Source of the DNA: Anthopleura xanthogrammica
Lineage: Eukaryota; Cnidaria; Anthozoa; Actiniaria; Actiniidae
Length of the DNA: 64,000 nt
Direction: 5' to 3'
Assembly (NCBI GenBank): GCA_964019055.1
Contig: OZ025217.1
Coordinates: 4,262,617-4,326,616 of the forward strand
Shown: in pieces, positions 33,401 to 45,000 of the stretch
How positions within the stretch are numbered: position 1 is the first letter of the stretch
Layout of the letters: each line of letters opens with the position of its first letter
Notes under the pieces: model-generated
What the model saw: the letters and a program-made list of their open reading frames with translations, nothing else
Database searches by the model: none
What the model was told of the DNA's origin: nothing
Translations under genes and position numbers: made by a program

Positions 33401-36400
33401 TGGTGCAACTGAAACACTGAAAATTTAAAAAGCTCCACAGCGCTAAAACAAATAAATATAGTACATACAAAATAACAAGAATATAAAATTGAGGGTACTA
33501 TATAGGTAAAGGAATCTTGCGCTGATTTGCAGACCCTCTTAACCAGAGTTTGTCAGGCTGTACGCAGGCTAAGAAGCAACAAGATGCTGACAGCCTAATG
33601 AGGGGCAAACAAACAAACAAACAAACAAACAAACACGATCATATCATATTCCTATCTGGAGCTCAGTTTTTTTTTCTGTGACCATTGCACAGTATGGTAC
33701 GATCATATACACATTTCATTCCATCATCATAATATGCATATCATGTTAAGCATAATCATATTGTCATATACATACCTCATAATTTTAATACTCCAGTCAT
33801 AGAGATTGTCTTCATTTAATTGGACAGAATAATTACCTAAATAATAAAAAGAAGACCAATAGACCTCTTTACCTTCATATGCAAATTGCCCATTTCAGAC
33901 CACATGACATTCCCTTGAGAAATGTTCTTTTGTTAAAATATTTACACATGAAAGAATCAACTCCCAAAAGTGGCATCACGTGGTCTGAAGTGGGCACAAC
34001 AAACAACGAAGGTAAAGAGGTCTATTAAACATATTTTTAGGGAAAAGTTCAAATCATGCATGCATGTGTGCATTTAAATGGAATAAGTCCTGTAACCTGA
34101 TCTTGTGACGTGTGCATGCCTCTTGTTTTCTAGTGTGTCTGACCTGCAGTGGGTGGTATATGTATTTTATGGAGCTCTAAATTAAAGTGCTGTAGAGACA
34201 ATAAAATGTTTACCTGATTTATAACTATCAGATTTGTATAGATCTCTCAACTCTTTCATGAGCCTGTCTGTTGCCTGGATTGATCCACACACAGAACCCT
34301 GAACAAGAAAATAAAGTTTAACATTATCTTACAGGTTGGTGACATTATGCAGTTTACATAGATGCTTCTTCAACCAATATTTTCATTCTATTTATCTGAG
34401 CTTCTGGGCTAAGCGCTCATCTCCAGGGATGTACAAGATGTTAGTAATCGTCAAACAACGGTCGAAAACTTAAAGTGCATGCATAAATTGAAAATGTGCA
34501 CATGACGGAACAATAAAATATAACTCCAGCTGATCTGAAAAGGTGACGTACAAATGACGTCCATGCAAAACTGAGGTGTCATGAAGCCGGCAAAAATTGA
34601 GTCATAAAAGTTTATATTTGAGATCAATCTAGATTTTCAGGAGAGGTTTTTGATATTTAGTATACATTTACTATAATTATGATATTCATTATTGAGTGGA
34701 AAAAGAAATAAAGAAATAACCGTTTCCCAAGTCATCAGGCTACTAAAGGTGACACCTCACTTTTGCAAAAATTTTCTTGATTCTGATTGGCTAATATTTT
34801 TCCTCAGATCAGCTGGCTAGTTTCTCAATAAGAAAAGTTTTTGACCATGTTTTTTGAGTGTTCTATATAAACCTTGAGGAGCATCCCACTGTACCTTTAA
34901 ATGTTCTTCTCGTCTGCTTACTCTCAGTCTTTCTAATACTGCAAAGTTCTCTGCACCAATTTCATGTTCTTCTTTTTTGTCATCAACACTACAGATAAAA
35001 CAATTAGTATCAATAAAAAATACTGGTATCGTTACCAGGGTGATCATAGAAAATTGTGCATGCTGATTGGTAGATAACTTCAAACTTTTTCTCTATAATC
35101 ATTTACAGGTGAATATAGGATTGGGCTCATTTGTTGATAAATATCTTATTAAAAACACAAAAATATATAAAATTGTGCAAGTTGATTGGTAGAAAACTTC
35201 AATCTATTTCTCAATAATCTCCTACAGGTGAATATAGAATTGGGCTCATTCGTTGATACATATATTCTCATTAAAACACAAAATATATATAAATTCTAAT
35301 AATAAACCCATGTGTTTGAATGATCACCTGGGTATTGAGATACTGAAACAATTATTCACCTCAGGCTCAGGGATTATTGGTGAATATTTGTCTTGACTAT
35401 ATCTTGGTAATCATTCACCAACAATCTCTGAGCCTTAGATGAATAATTTTTAAATATTAAAAGCAGTTTTGCCAGCATTATAGTTTTATGATAGTTAATA
35501 TTCCATACTCTACTTCATCCTCCATTTCATAGTTATCTGAGTCTTCACTATTTTCATCATTATCCTGAAGAAATATAACTATATTAATAAATAAATACTA
35601 AATATATTAATAAATATTATTTGTTTTCAATCTTATTACTACAAAATATCAGCTCATGTTTTCATCAAAGGCCATATACTATTTAAAAAGGGAGTTTACT
35701 AATTGTTATATTAAAGCACTTTGTATTACCCTCCTTAAATAAAGAGTATCATTATCATTATTAATACTAATACATTTTAAAAATGATTGTAATCCACCCA
35801 ATCAGAGCCGACTGACTGTTCCATACAGTATATATACAGTACATCATCATCCTTACCTCTTCTAAGCCCTCGTCTTCACTTTCATCTTCATCCATTGGTT
35901 CTGTCCCATTAATTTCATCCTTTTGAGGAGACAAAGAAAACAAATTATAATCAAATTAATGACCAATGAACACTCAAACCACTAACACTTCACGTTTTTT
36001 TTGACATTTTTAACTATCCAATCAGCACTCTCCATAGAAAAAGGGATCAAACTTTTTTAAGCGTCATCCAATCACAACAAACTGCATAATTTATGTGATT
36101 TAGCAGTTCATTAGTTCACATGAGAAAGTCAAAAATACACTTCTAAAGATTTTCCGTTTTTTGCTGTGATTGGATGGTGCCTAAATAATATCTAATTCCT
36201 TTCTTTTAAGGAAGAGCGCTGATTGGATAGTTATGAAAAAATGTCAAAAAACCTTGTCAAATATCATTGGAACCTGCATATAGTGTCCCAAATTATGAAT
36301 AATAATATTAAAGAATATTGTGGATTAGATACTTTTCATAACTATTAACTCAAATAGAAATCTTATTTTATAAAACAATATGTACAATGTACAATATCAT

Positions 36401-38143
36401 GCTATTTATGATATAATTGTTCATGTCTATAACACACTGCTGAATCGCAGACATGTTCCAAATTACAAAACATGTGAGCTAAGATCAAAGAGGATTCTGG
36501 GTTATTTCACAACAAGCAATAAACGAAACATATGGTCTTGAATATTTGGAATCAAGCTGTCTTTGAACCATGCACTATGGGTGTATCAACTGTTATTTTC
36601 TAAAGATATAATTTTAATTACTAAGAATAAATTTTCCTAGAATAGCTTTTCGTCATAGAATTAGAGTTTTTTCCTATCATACTTAACACCAATAGACCAT
36701 TTTCGAGATGCGCGAGCGCTTTAATAAATATCGCAGGTGCAGACATGACCTCGAGGCATTTTCGGGCAGTGTTAATAGTGTGTGTGATCTTGCCCGAAAA
36801 TGCCTCGAGATCATGTCTGCGCCTGCGATATTTTTGAAAGCACTCACGCATCTCAAAAATGGTCTATTCTGAAGCTTGGTGCATATGGAGAGGAAAGGGA
36901 GAGAGAAAGAGAAAGAGAGAAAGAGAGAAAGAGAGATTCAAGCATAACCACTGACTGCCTTTCATTTCAAAATTCACAGTAGTATTTTGCCAGAATCACA
37001 TGGCAAAATTAGCATACTGGCATTCAGACAAAGAAAGATTGATGGCTCCCATCACAACAGAAATTATAACAAAAGGTCTAGATAAAATTAAGAATGCCAT
37101 CTAGAGATATTAATAAGAATTAAATACCCATATATTGAGTTGTGCTTTAAACATGAGAGGTTTTTCATGGAGTTCAATAACATTTATAAGTTAAATTTAG
37201 CATAGATCTAATACGATGTTAAACAGTCAGCTGAAAAAAGACGAATTAAAATAGACATACTAGAAAACATTATTTGTGTGGGAATAGAATTATCTGCCTT
37301 CAGTTCAACAAAGAACTAAAATCTAGTATAGAGCTATAAAAATGACCTCAAAATAATCAACAACATAAAAAATCAATAGTATAAGCTGAATACGAATTTT
37401 TAGATGGCGAATTGAAAGGTTTTGGTAAGCTTACAAGCAACATCAATTCTCATTTTCACAAGAAATGAAATTTCAAATCAAGCATATTATATTTTATTAC
37501 GTTTCCACTGTAATAAGAGAGGAATATTATAATATAAATGGAAATTAATACCTGTATCAGTTGAATAGATGACAAACTTTCGATATTTGGAGGTAAAGGT
37601 AGGTTTTGACTTTTGAATAGGTCAGTGATTAGCTGTTGTGTTGCTCGAAGAAGCTAAACAAAGACAAGATCTGGAGTTTAGAATAAGATTGAAAACTAGT
37701 AAACGAACATGGGAGAAATCACTGGAAGAGGTCAAAAGAGAAAGCAAGTGTTTTACCTGCTTTGGTCCTGAACAATCAACCCCGTTGCTGAAGGACTCGA
37801 CTACTTTGTTGATGACTGGGTCTTCGCTTTCACTAAACCACATCGGAGCAAGGTCGGGATACGACTCCTAAATCACAATTTTACCAATAAACTTTTGGAA
37901 CTAGTAACGAAAGAGTCTAAAATATAAAGTAAGATGCTTCAAACTGCTCAAAAGAAGAGAGAAAGAGTAGAATTTTACCGAAATATTGCAGTGAATAACA
38001 TGCTCGATGTTTGTAGTTGGACATTTGAAGCGACAAATCAGCTCGTCTAAACCATTGGATGCTACTCGGAAAAACTCATGTTCAGGCCCAAAAGTCTTTT
38101 CCAAGACAGAAATTTCTTTCTTGAGCTCTTGGAACCTAGACAT
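30425..38143 (-). CDS. UBE2Q: UBE2Q-family E2 ubiquitin-conjugating enzyme
   Basis: Complete 14-exon minus-strand gene: 38,143-37,979; 37,867-37,757; 37,653-37,552; 35,919-35,857; 35,564-35,509; 34,988-34,895; 34,298-34,214; 33,836-33,776; 33,155-33,065; 32,287-32,229; 31,752-31,704; 31,626-31,528; 31,156-31,087; 30,456-30,425. All phases agree, giving 378 residues (human UBE2Q2 about 375). The N-terminal RWD-like part reads [22 protein letters not shown] and [10 protein letters not shown]. An acidic linker ([23 protein letters not shown]) follows, then [14 protein letters not shown] and the UBC fold ([34 protein letters not shown]), ending [10 protein letters not shown]. Cys305 in GGAICMELL is the predicted thioester cysteine. 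The start was chosen by alignment with UBE2Q2; an in-frame ATG at 38,263 would add 40 residues. It charges and transfers ubiquitin; substrates here are unknown. Confidence 0.95.
30634..30650. repeat. G homopolymer in UBE2Q intron
   Basis: About 17 consecutive G residues in the last intron region of UBE2Q, likely error-prone in sequencing. Confidence 0.9.
30826..30998. mobile_element. MITE family A, copy 3 (UBE2Q intron)
   Basis: Ends aatagtcccctttacagttccctgcaccat and atggtgcagggaactgtgaaggggactatt, about 30-bp inverted repeats. It shares its ends with the copies near 23.2 and 27.1 kb but has a partly different centre. Confidence 0.9.
31322..31500. mobile_element. MITE-like inverted repeat in UBE2Q intron
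   Basis: The left side cagtcgaacctccacaaatagc...caatggccacctct pairs imperfectly with the right side acaatggccac...gtagaggtttgactat. It is an old, degraded element. Confidence 0.55.
32083..32210. mobile_element. MITE family B (cagcacgtcggaatg), degraded copy
   Basis: cagcacgtcggaatgtagcttaatttggaggacaaaac on the left pairs with gttttgtcctccaaattgaactgctttaatgtcatg on the right. It matches the better copy at 39,622-39,760 and one at 54,475-54,606. Confidence 0.75.
32656..32799. repeat. Long hairpin, ~60-bp arms, in UBE2Q intron
   Basis: tgtattatactctgataaagacac and gggatgtggagagaacac on the left are matched by gtgttctctccacatcccgcgtgtctttatcagagtataataca on the right, around a centre at ccgctacgtg. 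The arms are about 60 bp with few mismatches, so the insertion is fairly young or the stem is maintained. Confidence 0.85.
33858..34026. mobile_element. MITE family C (aatagacctctttacc), copy 1
   Basis: Ends aatagacctctttaccttc and gaaggtaaagaggtctatt. The inside carries cccatttcagaccacatgacattccc and gtggcatcacgtggtctgaagtggg as further inverted words. It is about 169 bp, in a UBE2Q intron. A sister copy in the opposite orientation is at 45,799. Confidence 0.92.
35050..35290. repeat. Two-copy tandem duplication, period about 119 bp
   Basis: The segment with tgattggtagataacttcaa...acaggtgaatataggattgggctcatt recurs about 119 bp later with a few changes, inside a UBE2Q intron. Confidence 0.85.
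35346..35452. mobile_element. Short MITE-like inverted repeat in UBE2Q intron
   Basis: ttattcacctcaggctcagggattattggtgaat pairs with attcaccaacaatctctgagccttagatgaataa. Arms are about 34 bp and the element is about 107 bp. Confidence 0.8.
35995..36251. mobile_element. MITE-like inverted repeat, about 255 bp, in UBE2Q intron
   Basis: The left end ttttttgacatttttaactatccaatcagc is matched by the right end gctgattggatagttatgaaaaaatgtcaaaaaa. Further inside, atccaatcacaacaaac and gctgtgattggat also pair. Confidence 0.85.
36691..36868. mobile_element. Hairpin element with aatagaccat termini in UBE2Q intron
   Basis: aatagaccattttcgagatgcg...atatcgcaggtgcagacatgacctcgaggcattttcgggca is matched by tgcccgaaaatgcctcgagatcatgtctgcgcctgcgatat...cgcatctcaaaaatggtctatt. 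Arms are about 75 bp and about 90% alike by eye. Confidence 0.9.
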
Positions 38144-38149
38144 TTGCCT

Positions 38150-39080
38150 GGCTAGGGCAGAAATCGTTAAATTTACTCTAAGTTTTCCATCAACAAACAA
38201 AATATTCCTCCTTTTGATGCCACAGTGAGTCGGACTATTCCTTTGGAACGCCGCTGTGCACATTTTAAAATTCCTGAAATGTTTTCGTCGAGCGCTCGAC
38301 GGACATCGGTTATTAATCGGGACCAATCGGATTAACGAATCATCGTAGAGAAATCTAAGACTGTTTGAATAGATAAGAAAAGATTTCCACTCCTCCAACG
38401 CCAAACTGGGATTTGAAACATTTATCACTGCTATGAAAATCAATCAACTAATGCTATGAAAATCAATCAACGGCTAAATTTTTGTGCCGATAATTTTCCG
38501 AACGAACACCGAACATCTACCGAACACATCGTAGGTCAAGGCCGATGGCATTTGATAGGGGCACCGAAAAGACGTTCAAAGGAAGTGTCCGTACTAAGTA
38601 CTTTAAATTAACAGTAAATGCAATCCCTATTGCCTATATTGTTTTTCGGCCCGACTCCACACCCGGGGGATAGCATTACCCGTCCGCTAATGTCCGGATT
38701 CGCCCCAGTCCCTCACGATATGAAATTAGGCAATGTCCTAGGGATTGCGCGGAGACAGGGGGGACGGGGGCTTAGCCCCGCCTCACCCCCCTGACATTTT
38801 TAGACAAAAATGATTTTCTATTACGAGTTTTCTATCGATTTCACATGAGTTTGAAGAAATAAATATGCCAGTATTGTCCCTCAAAAAACTGGAAAATGCA
38901 TTTCCGAGAGCTTCAATTTCAAAATTTTCAGGGGGTGCGGGTATTCCCCCAGACATTCCAGACTAGCCCCCCCCCCCCCAACCCACTCAAGACTATGAAC
39001 TATGCTCCGAGGTCAATGTGTCCGTTTACGTACTGAGCAAGATTTGACTGTCGCTCATTTTCCAGCCAGAGTTAGGCGTG
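38150..39080. other. UBE2Q upstream region and spacer
   Basis: This should contain the UBE2Q promoter and 5' end (minus strand). The segment between 38,143 and 38,443 is open in the same frame and could be coding if translation starts upstream. No other gene is seen. A C-run is at about 38,970-38,980. Confidence 0.45.
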
Positions 39081-39094
39081 ACTGAATTTTTGCT

Positions 39095-39320
39095 TCAGAT
39101 CACAAACGGTACAACATTATATTACGCCAAGAGAGCATATGCTCTCTTGATGGCGCGCAATATTGCAGGCAATGTTGCTGAAGTAGAGTCGTTTTCTAAT
39201 TCAGCAACAATGCATGCAACAAATTGTGTGACATGGTTCGCATGCAATTAGAGGAGCGTACATCAATTGCCTGCAACATTGCGCGCAATATTGCACCGTG
39301 CACGTGTGTCCGTAGCTTTA
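39095..39320. repeat. 'Tgcaacattgcgcgcaat' dispersed repeat
   Basis: Inverted words (aatattgcaggcaatgttgctgaa and ttgcctgcaacattgcgcgcaatattgcaccgtg) define an old inverted-repeat element. Relatives lie at about 10,170-10,350 and 46,965-47,130; all share cacacggtgcaacattgcg or its complement. Confidence 0.7.
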
Positions 39321-39621
39321 AAGTTGCTGTGTTTTCGTGTGTAAACACTTCGTAACAGTCTGTCGTATGCAGTTTCCCAGTTACTGAGGGGATCGAGCAA
39401 GTGATCCCGATTTTCAATTTTGTTTTCAATTCTTTTTAACTATCCCATACAGTATCAATGCAGTAAAGTGACAATGACAATGACCATGATTTTATTTGCA
39501 CCATAAAAATACACAATTGAGTTACAAAATATTTATCCTTACATAAAGGTGCGAGCCAACTGGATTAACTGAAAAGCTATACGAGGCCAGTTGGCTATTA
39601 AAACTGTGAACGGTGTCTTTT

Positions 39622-39760
39622 CAATAGACCCCTTGCAGCACGTCGGAATGCAGTTCAATTTGGAGGGCAAAACAATAGTTTCCAATTTTCAGGGGTTTGA
39701 AATTCTTTTGTTTTGCCCTCAAAATTGAGCTGCATTCCGACGTGCTGCAAGGGGTCTATT
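39622..39760. mobile_element. MITE family B, best copy
   Basis: caatagaccccttgcagcacgtcggaatgcagttcaattt at the left is matched almost perfectly by aaattgagctgcattccgacgtgctgcaaggggtctattg at the right. The element is about 139 bp and nearly a perfect hairpin. Confidence 0.93.
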
Positions 39761-40008
39761 GAACGGCCGCCATGTCTATTGTCTCTTCTCTCGGGAGTGG
39801 TTGAAAACCATCAATATCGACGCAAAGTTAGACTTCCATAAGTTGGTCCCAGTCCGCTCTCTGTCGTTTTTCTTTCGCTCACGATCACGGCTTGACTTTC
39901 CTCCCTTGTTAAATTATATTGACCCAAATCCACACATAGGATACCATAGGGGAATTACATAGAAAAATATAGGTGCGCGTGAAAAAAATGTTCTAGTGCA
40001 TTTTTTAC

Positions 40009-40012
<4 letters not shown>

Positions 40013-40040
<28 letters not shown>
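40013..40040. repeat. Poly(T) tract
   Basis: About 28 uninterrupted T residues. Confidence 0.95.
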
Positions 40041-40043
<3 letters not shown>

Positions 40044-40530
40044 CGTTCGTATTACAGAGGACATTATCTTGACCTGGAATTAAACACGATTTAAAAAAAA
40101 ATTAAACGCGATTTTTCTTCCCCTTTTATTTTCACCTTTTACTTTGATCTAAATTGGGCTCCCTGTGGTCCAGCGACCACCAAGCACAAAGAAGCGAAAA
40201 CTACGACTTATGGAATCAGTCTATACAGCAAAGTAAAATGATCAGTTCAAATTTTTTTAATATTATTCTCACTATTCTGTCTCCCTTATAAACAAGATGT
40301 GACGTCATAGTGAAATATTTGCAACAAACAGTCACGTGCTGATACTGATTACTTTTTAAAATAACGAATCAATTCAGCCCACGGTCCCTTGGGGGTCCTT
40401 GAATTGGGGAAGGCTCTGCTGGATGACAAACAAACTTTAAATTGATTCGTATCTTGAAATCGAAAGTATCTTATAAGAGAAAAAAATTATTTTCGCAAAG
40501 GTCTTGGATATGACATTAGTAATTTTTTTT

Positions 40531-40660
40531 AGAAATGGGCTTAACTTTTGCACTTTTGTAGATGGTTTTAGCGTTTTCTCAAAACTCAGACATTTTTTAT
40601 ATGAAAACCAGGTGAGCCCGCGATATTTGACCACCAACCGCAGTCTCGTTTTTCATCCCT
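40531..40660. repeat. 130-bp dispersed repeat, copy 1
   Basis: agaaatgggcttaacttttgcacttttgtagatggtttt... to gtgagcccgcgatatttgaccaccaaccgc...tcgtttttcatccctgt. It recurs in the same orientation at 47,674-47,801 with about 90% identity by eye. Its class is not known. Confidence 0.9.
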
Positions 40661-40665
40661 GTCAC

Positions 40666-41016
40666 TCAGCCTACGATTTGACTAATGAGTAGGATCTGGG
40701 AACGAGAATGTGCTTTGATATGGAAGTCAGCGGCGTAACTAAGTATACACAGGAAGAACATGTCAATCGTCTTGAAGACCAATAATATCATCTGTCCATC
40801 TAAGTCGGTGCACACATCGCAGTCGTAGCCATTTGCGTTCATTCCTGATGAACTATTTATTGACTTGCCGTCAACTTCACAACGGAAGTCCAAATAAAAT
40901 CCAATAAGCTGATAATTAAGGTATTGGATTTCAAAAGACGTTAAAACAATAAACACAAAGGACCAAAAAATAACTTGTATAGTCTTTAACAGAAATTCCT
41001 TAAATGTTGTATGCAT
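40666..41016 (-). other. Possible 116-residue membrane protein frame
   Basis: An ATG-started minus-strand frame with two hydrophobic stretches (about residues 11-31, IQVIFWSFVFIVLTSFEIQYL; and about 76-97, MILLVFKTIDMFFLCILSYAA). They flank a hydrophilic loop holding three cysteines (FRCEVDGK, YDCDVC). The composition looks protein-like and is not explained by a repeat I recognise. No family is recognised; it could be one exon of a larger gene or chance. The end overlaps the edge of a dispersed repeat near 40,660. Confidence 0.3.
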
Positions 41017-41029
41017 GATTCAAACTCTT

Positions 41030-41990
41030 AAAAAGTATTTTCCGTAAACAGTTAAAAACTCGAGCCCATATCAAAATCATCGTCATATGTAGGCTCCCTG
41101 TGTTAGTGCAGACATGCGTGACGTCACTTGTCACCGTTACAAGCGAGAATCTCAAATGATAGCTGATCTGACCTAAGCCAACTATAAGACGGTCTCAAAA
41201 ATGATCACTATAAAAATGTTATAAAAATAGGATTCTTGTGAATCATTTATATATTGTGAGGCAAATTATATATTGCTTTTTAAGCAAAAAATAAAATTTT
41301 CAAGGTCAAGTGGAGTGCTTTGTTCACGAAACACACTTGTTGAATTTTGCCACACGGTTGAGCATGGCTCATAACACTAGAAATGTTTGTGCTACCTTAC
41401 AAGGTAATGTTTTAATCAGCCGATATAATGTATAATCGAAAAAAAAAGTCATGGAATAAAATAGTTGCATTTAATTTCTCAAGTACTTTACTAATAGCCG
41501 TCTGAGAATGTCGCTTATGCAGCATGAAAGAATTGCCTGCGGCTACGTCAACGTTCAAACATTTAAAGAAGGAATTATTGTACATGAACCATACGTCATG
41601 GTGAAATTAATTCTTAAAATTCAAGCTTTCTTATTTTGATATTAATAAAGAATAAGTAAAAAAGATTAATAATTCAGTTCGGGATAATTGAGTTTTGCTT
41701 TTAAAGAGTAAGTTGGTGATCTAGGGGTCCCGACACGGTTCACTTGTACTATGGTTATGACGCCAAGTGCGCCAGCGATATTTGTGAACGGAAGACTTAA
41801 GCTCTCCTTCCGGGTTCACACTTAGCTGTTGCCATGCCAACGTTATTTTGACTGGCTAGGTAGCATAGCCCTTTTTGAACTAAAATGTAGAATAGCCAAT
41901 CAAATGGCTGAATTCTCCTATCTAATTTTAGTAGAGTCACAGAGACGCATATTTGTTCTGCAAAATAGTCTTGTGTGCGTAGCTTTCTAG
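41030..41990. other. Intergenic stretch upstream of the unrecognised three-exon gene
   Basis: Nothing coding is recognised. The promoter of the gene starting at 42,003 should lie near the right end. Confidence 0.4.
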
Positions 41991-42002
41991 GTCAATATTG
42001 TC

Positions 42003-45000
42003 ATGGAAGACTCAATGGACGAAGTCTTGCAAAATATACTCATGGAAATCGGAAAAGATCCAAACTCCTTGAAAACTGAGCCCAAAATTGAAGGTAATCT
42101 GCCTTACATTTTACTACTTTTCTTCCGATAAAATGAACGCTTCAAAGACTGGATGGCCTTGAGGGTTAGGGTCAATTTTGTGTACCCGTCACCCTCCCCC
42201 ATAGTCGTATTTATCACAACACAGGCATCTTACTCGAACTGGAAGCGCCGATCTTATTTCAGATGAGTCTTAAAAGTTAAAATGGAAAAGTTCGGGCAGT
42301 TTAAAAACTTTCGATGCAGTTTTTCCTGCTCAAAATGGCGCGCTTTAAGAACCCTGACAGCTGTCAGCCGATATACCTACATGTCATACCTTCAGACACC
42401 TTACCCCAGTTAGGGAACGAGCTAAGTAAAGTTTGACAGAAAAATAGCACCTCAGTGGCAAGCGATTAAACTGACATTTAACTTGGGAAATGACTGATAT
42501 AATTTGTGGATAATCGATGGAGGAAAATAATGGGCAAAAACTATATTTCTTGATTTGTTTAATAATTGATATGTTTCCAAGGAAAATAAGAATAACTGAA
42601 CATTTCAGGGTTTTTTTCAACTCTGCGAGCCTCTTTAGCTTATGAGCTTCTCCCGCGTTTCTCGTTCTGATCTAATTTGCTTGCTTTTTGTCTCGTCTTC
42701 CTTTTTGGGACCAAAGGGGAGGTTGTTTTCCACGCCGGTTTTTCATCACCCAAAACGCTGATTCAGTTCATTTTCCTGATATCTCACAGCTGCGTTTGAA
42801 TGGGACATTAGAACCAAAAAGTCACTCTTCAATAGTGTTTCCTGATTCATAATAGACCAAAGTTTTGCAAACAACTATGAAATGACCAACATGTGGTTAT
42901 CGGCAGGCGGTCAACCATCAAAGCCATGTTCCAGCACACTGCATAGAGACGCGAATTTAAAATCATTACCATTATATTTACTCTAGAACCTTCAGACTGA
43001 GAAATCAGTTCGAATAAACCTGCATGAAGTTCGTATAATCAAAAATCATAAGGGCATTAAGACAATGAAAAAAAAAAAACCCAGCTGAAATGAACAAAGG
43101 ATCGTGGTACTGTGGCATCGAGTCTGAAAACATTTTACTATATGGAGTACTGTCCTCAACTTGAAATGTTTTTGAAAATGAACAATTCGGAATTCCACAT
43201 TTACTAAACAAAATTGAAAGATTAATGGTCACGGACTGAGACAAAAATTATAGAAACTCAAACAATGGAATTAGATGACTACTGACTTCTATTTGACTAT
43301 AACGTACTATTTCACGCTTGCAGTTTAAATTAAAAAGAATTTTTAAATTCAATGTCGATGGTATCTTCCAAAGTTAATGTTTTCATGTAAGTAATGTGTA
43401 AATTTAATCAAATCAAGGGTTTTTTTGTGTGTGTGTGTGTTTTTCAGTTCCTTCGCAAAATGACACGAGAAAATCATGATAGTAAATTCTGCGAAAAGAG
43501 AGTGTACAAAATTATCGTGCGGTAATTTAAACCCGGAAAATTTAAGTTTTTTATCGTCTTCGACAGATACAACGCCTAGTATCCCTTGGATGATTAGTTG
43601 ATTATCATCTAGTTGCAGTTATATTTTCTCAAAAGCCTCACTAACTTTATCAAAAAATTGAAGTGAAATTTGATTTTACGAATTCAGAAATTCTGTTGAA
43701 TTTAGTTAAGTTATCCATATTTGTAGCTCACTTACAACAGACTCACCATATCGCATGATACCAAAACTATATTTACCTTTAATTTAATAGTTTCAGTTAA
43801 GCAAATTTACAAATATGAAATAATGAGATAACCTCAAACGTAAACTTACGACAATATCCCGCTCAATAAGAAGTACCAAAAAAATATATAGCAGAAAAAA
43901 AAGAGAACTATTACTAATTATAGCACTGGTCTCTTCAAACTAGAAAAAGACATCAGAAAAAAAATGATCCAAAAAATATATAGTTGGATGAGATTACAGT
44001 GAGGACACCCGAACCATGAACACTTGATATTTTTATATTTTTTTATTTTATGAACTTTCTACTGCTTGAAACCTTCTGAAAATGAAGCACTGAGCTCAAA
44101 TAATCTTATTGTTCAAAATAAATCATATTTCCAATCGATTCACACAAGGGATAAAGGAGAAAAAAAGTATGAAAAAACCTCAAAGTGTTCACGGTTCGAG
44201 TGTCCTAACTGTAAAATCAGTACTGAGTGGCGTCTAGTAAATAAATCTAGTATAAATTACACAAATGTCCTTTATTGCGTACTCAAACTTTTATCAATAG
44301 GTTGTTCTTAAGAGTTAAATATGAGACAATGGATCATTAAGATAATGCTTGTCGGAACACTTGAAGACAAGGACTTAAAGTGGGACTAATCAAAGTGTAA
44401 AAAGCCACGGAGGAAAGTGGAAGGCAAGTTGGCGGAACATGACTTCAGCATTGCTAGGATTCTCTGTTCCATAGCCTTTTTTTACTGACTCGGTGACCTG
44501 AGTTCATGGTGGAAAATGAGGAAAATTAATCAATTATCCAAAAAAGCTAAGGAAGTAAGCCTTTTCTTTCCTTTGTTATAGAAACTAGAATGCTTTTTTT
44601 CATCGCTAGGCTTAGCATTGTTAAGCTTCTCTGTTCCATCGCCTTTTTTACTGAGCTAAGCTGAGCTGCGTTTATGGTGCAAAATTAATCACTGTCCTAA
44701 AAGCTAAGGAAGTAAGCTTTTTTCCTGCTTTTCTTTGGTATAGTAACTAGAATGATTTTCAGTTTCATCTTAGGATTAGGATTGAGGTTTAATAGGCGTG
44801 CGTCACCGTGAGATTCTCAGCAATATATTACCTCAAAGGTGGTGTGTCTCTTTAGGAGATATCATCGCAGCCATTCTTCTAAAGTAATTATGGTTAAAGT
44901 TTATAGACTTCCTCCTGGTTCCGTACTGTGGCTGCATTTTACAAGCAGGATGACGTCCAACTGAAGTCTGTGTTACGCGAAAGATGTTAGAAACACCTGC

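Noticed and set aside
43448..43519. Exon between a GT-rich polypyrimidine tract and a gtaatt donor
   Set aside because: Joined in phase to the exon at 42,003 it gives a stop after ten codons, and no downstream exon then continues. It may be a poison or chance exon.
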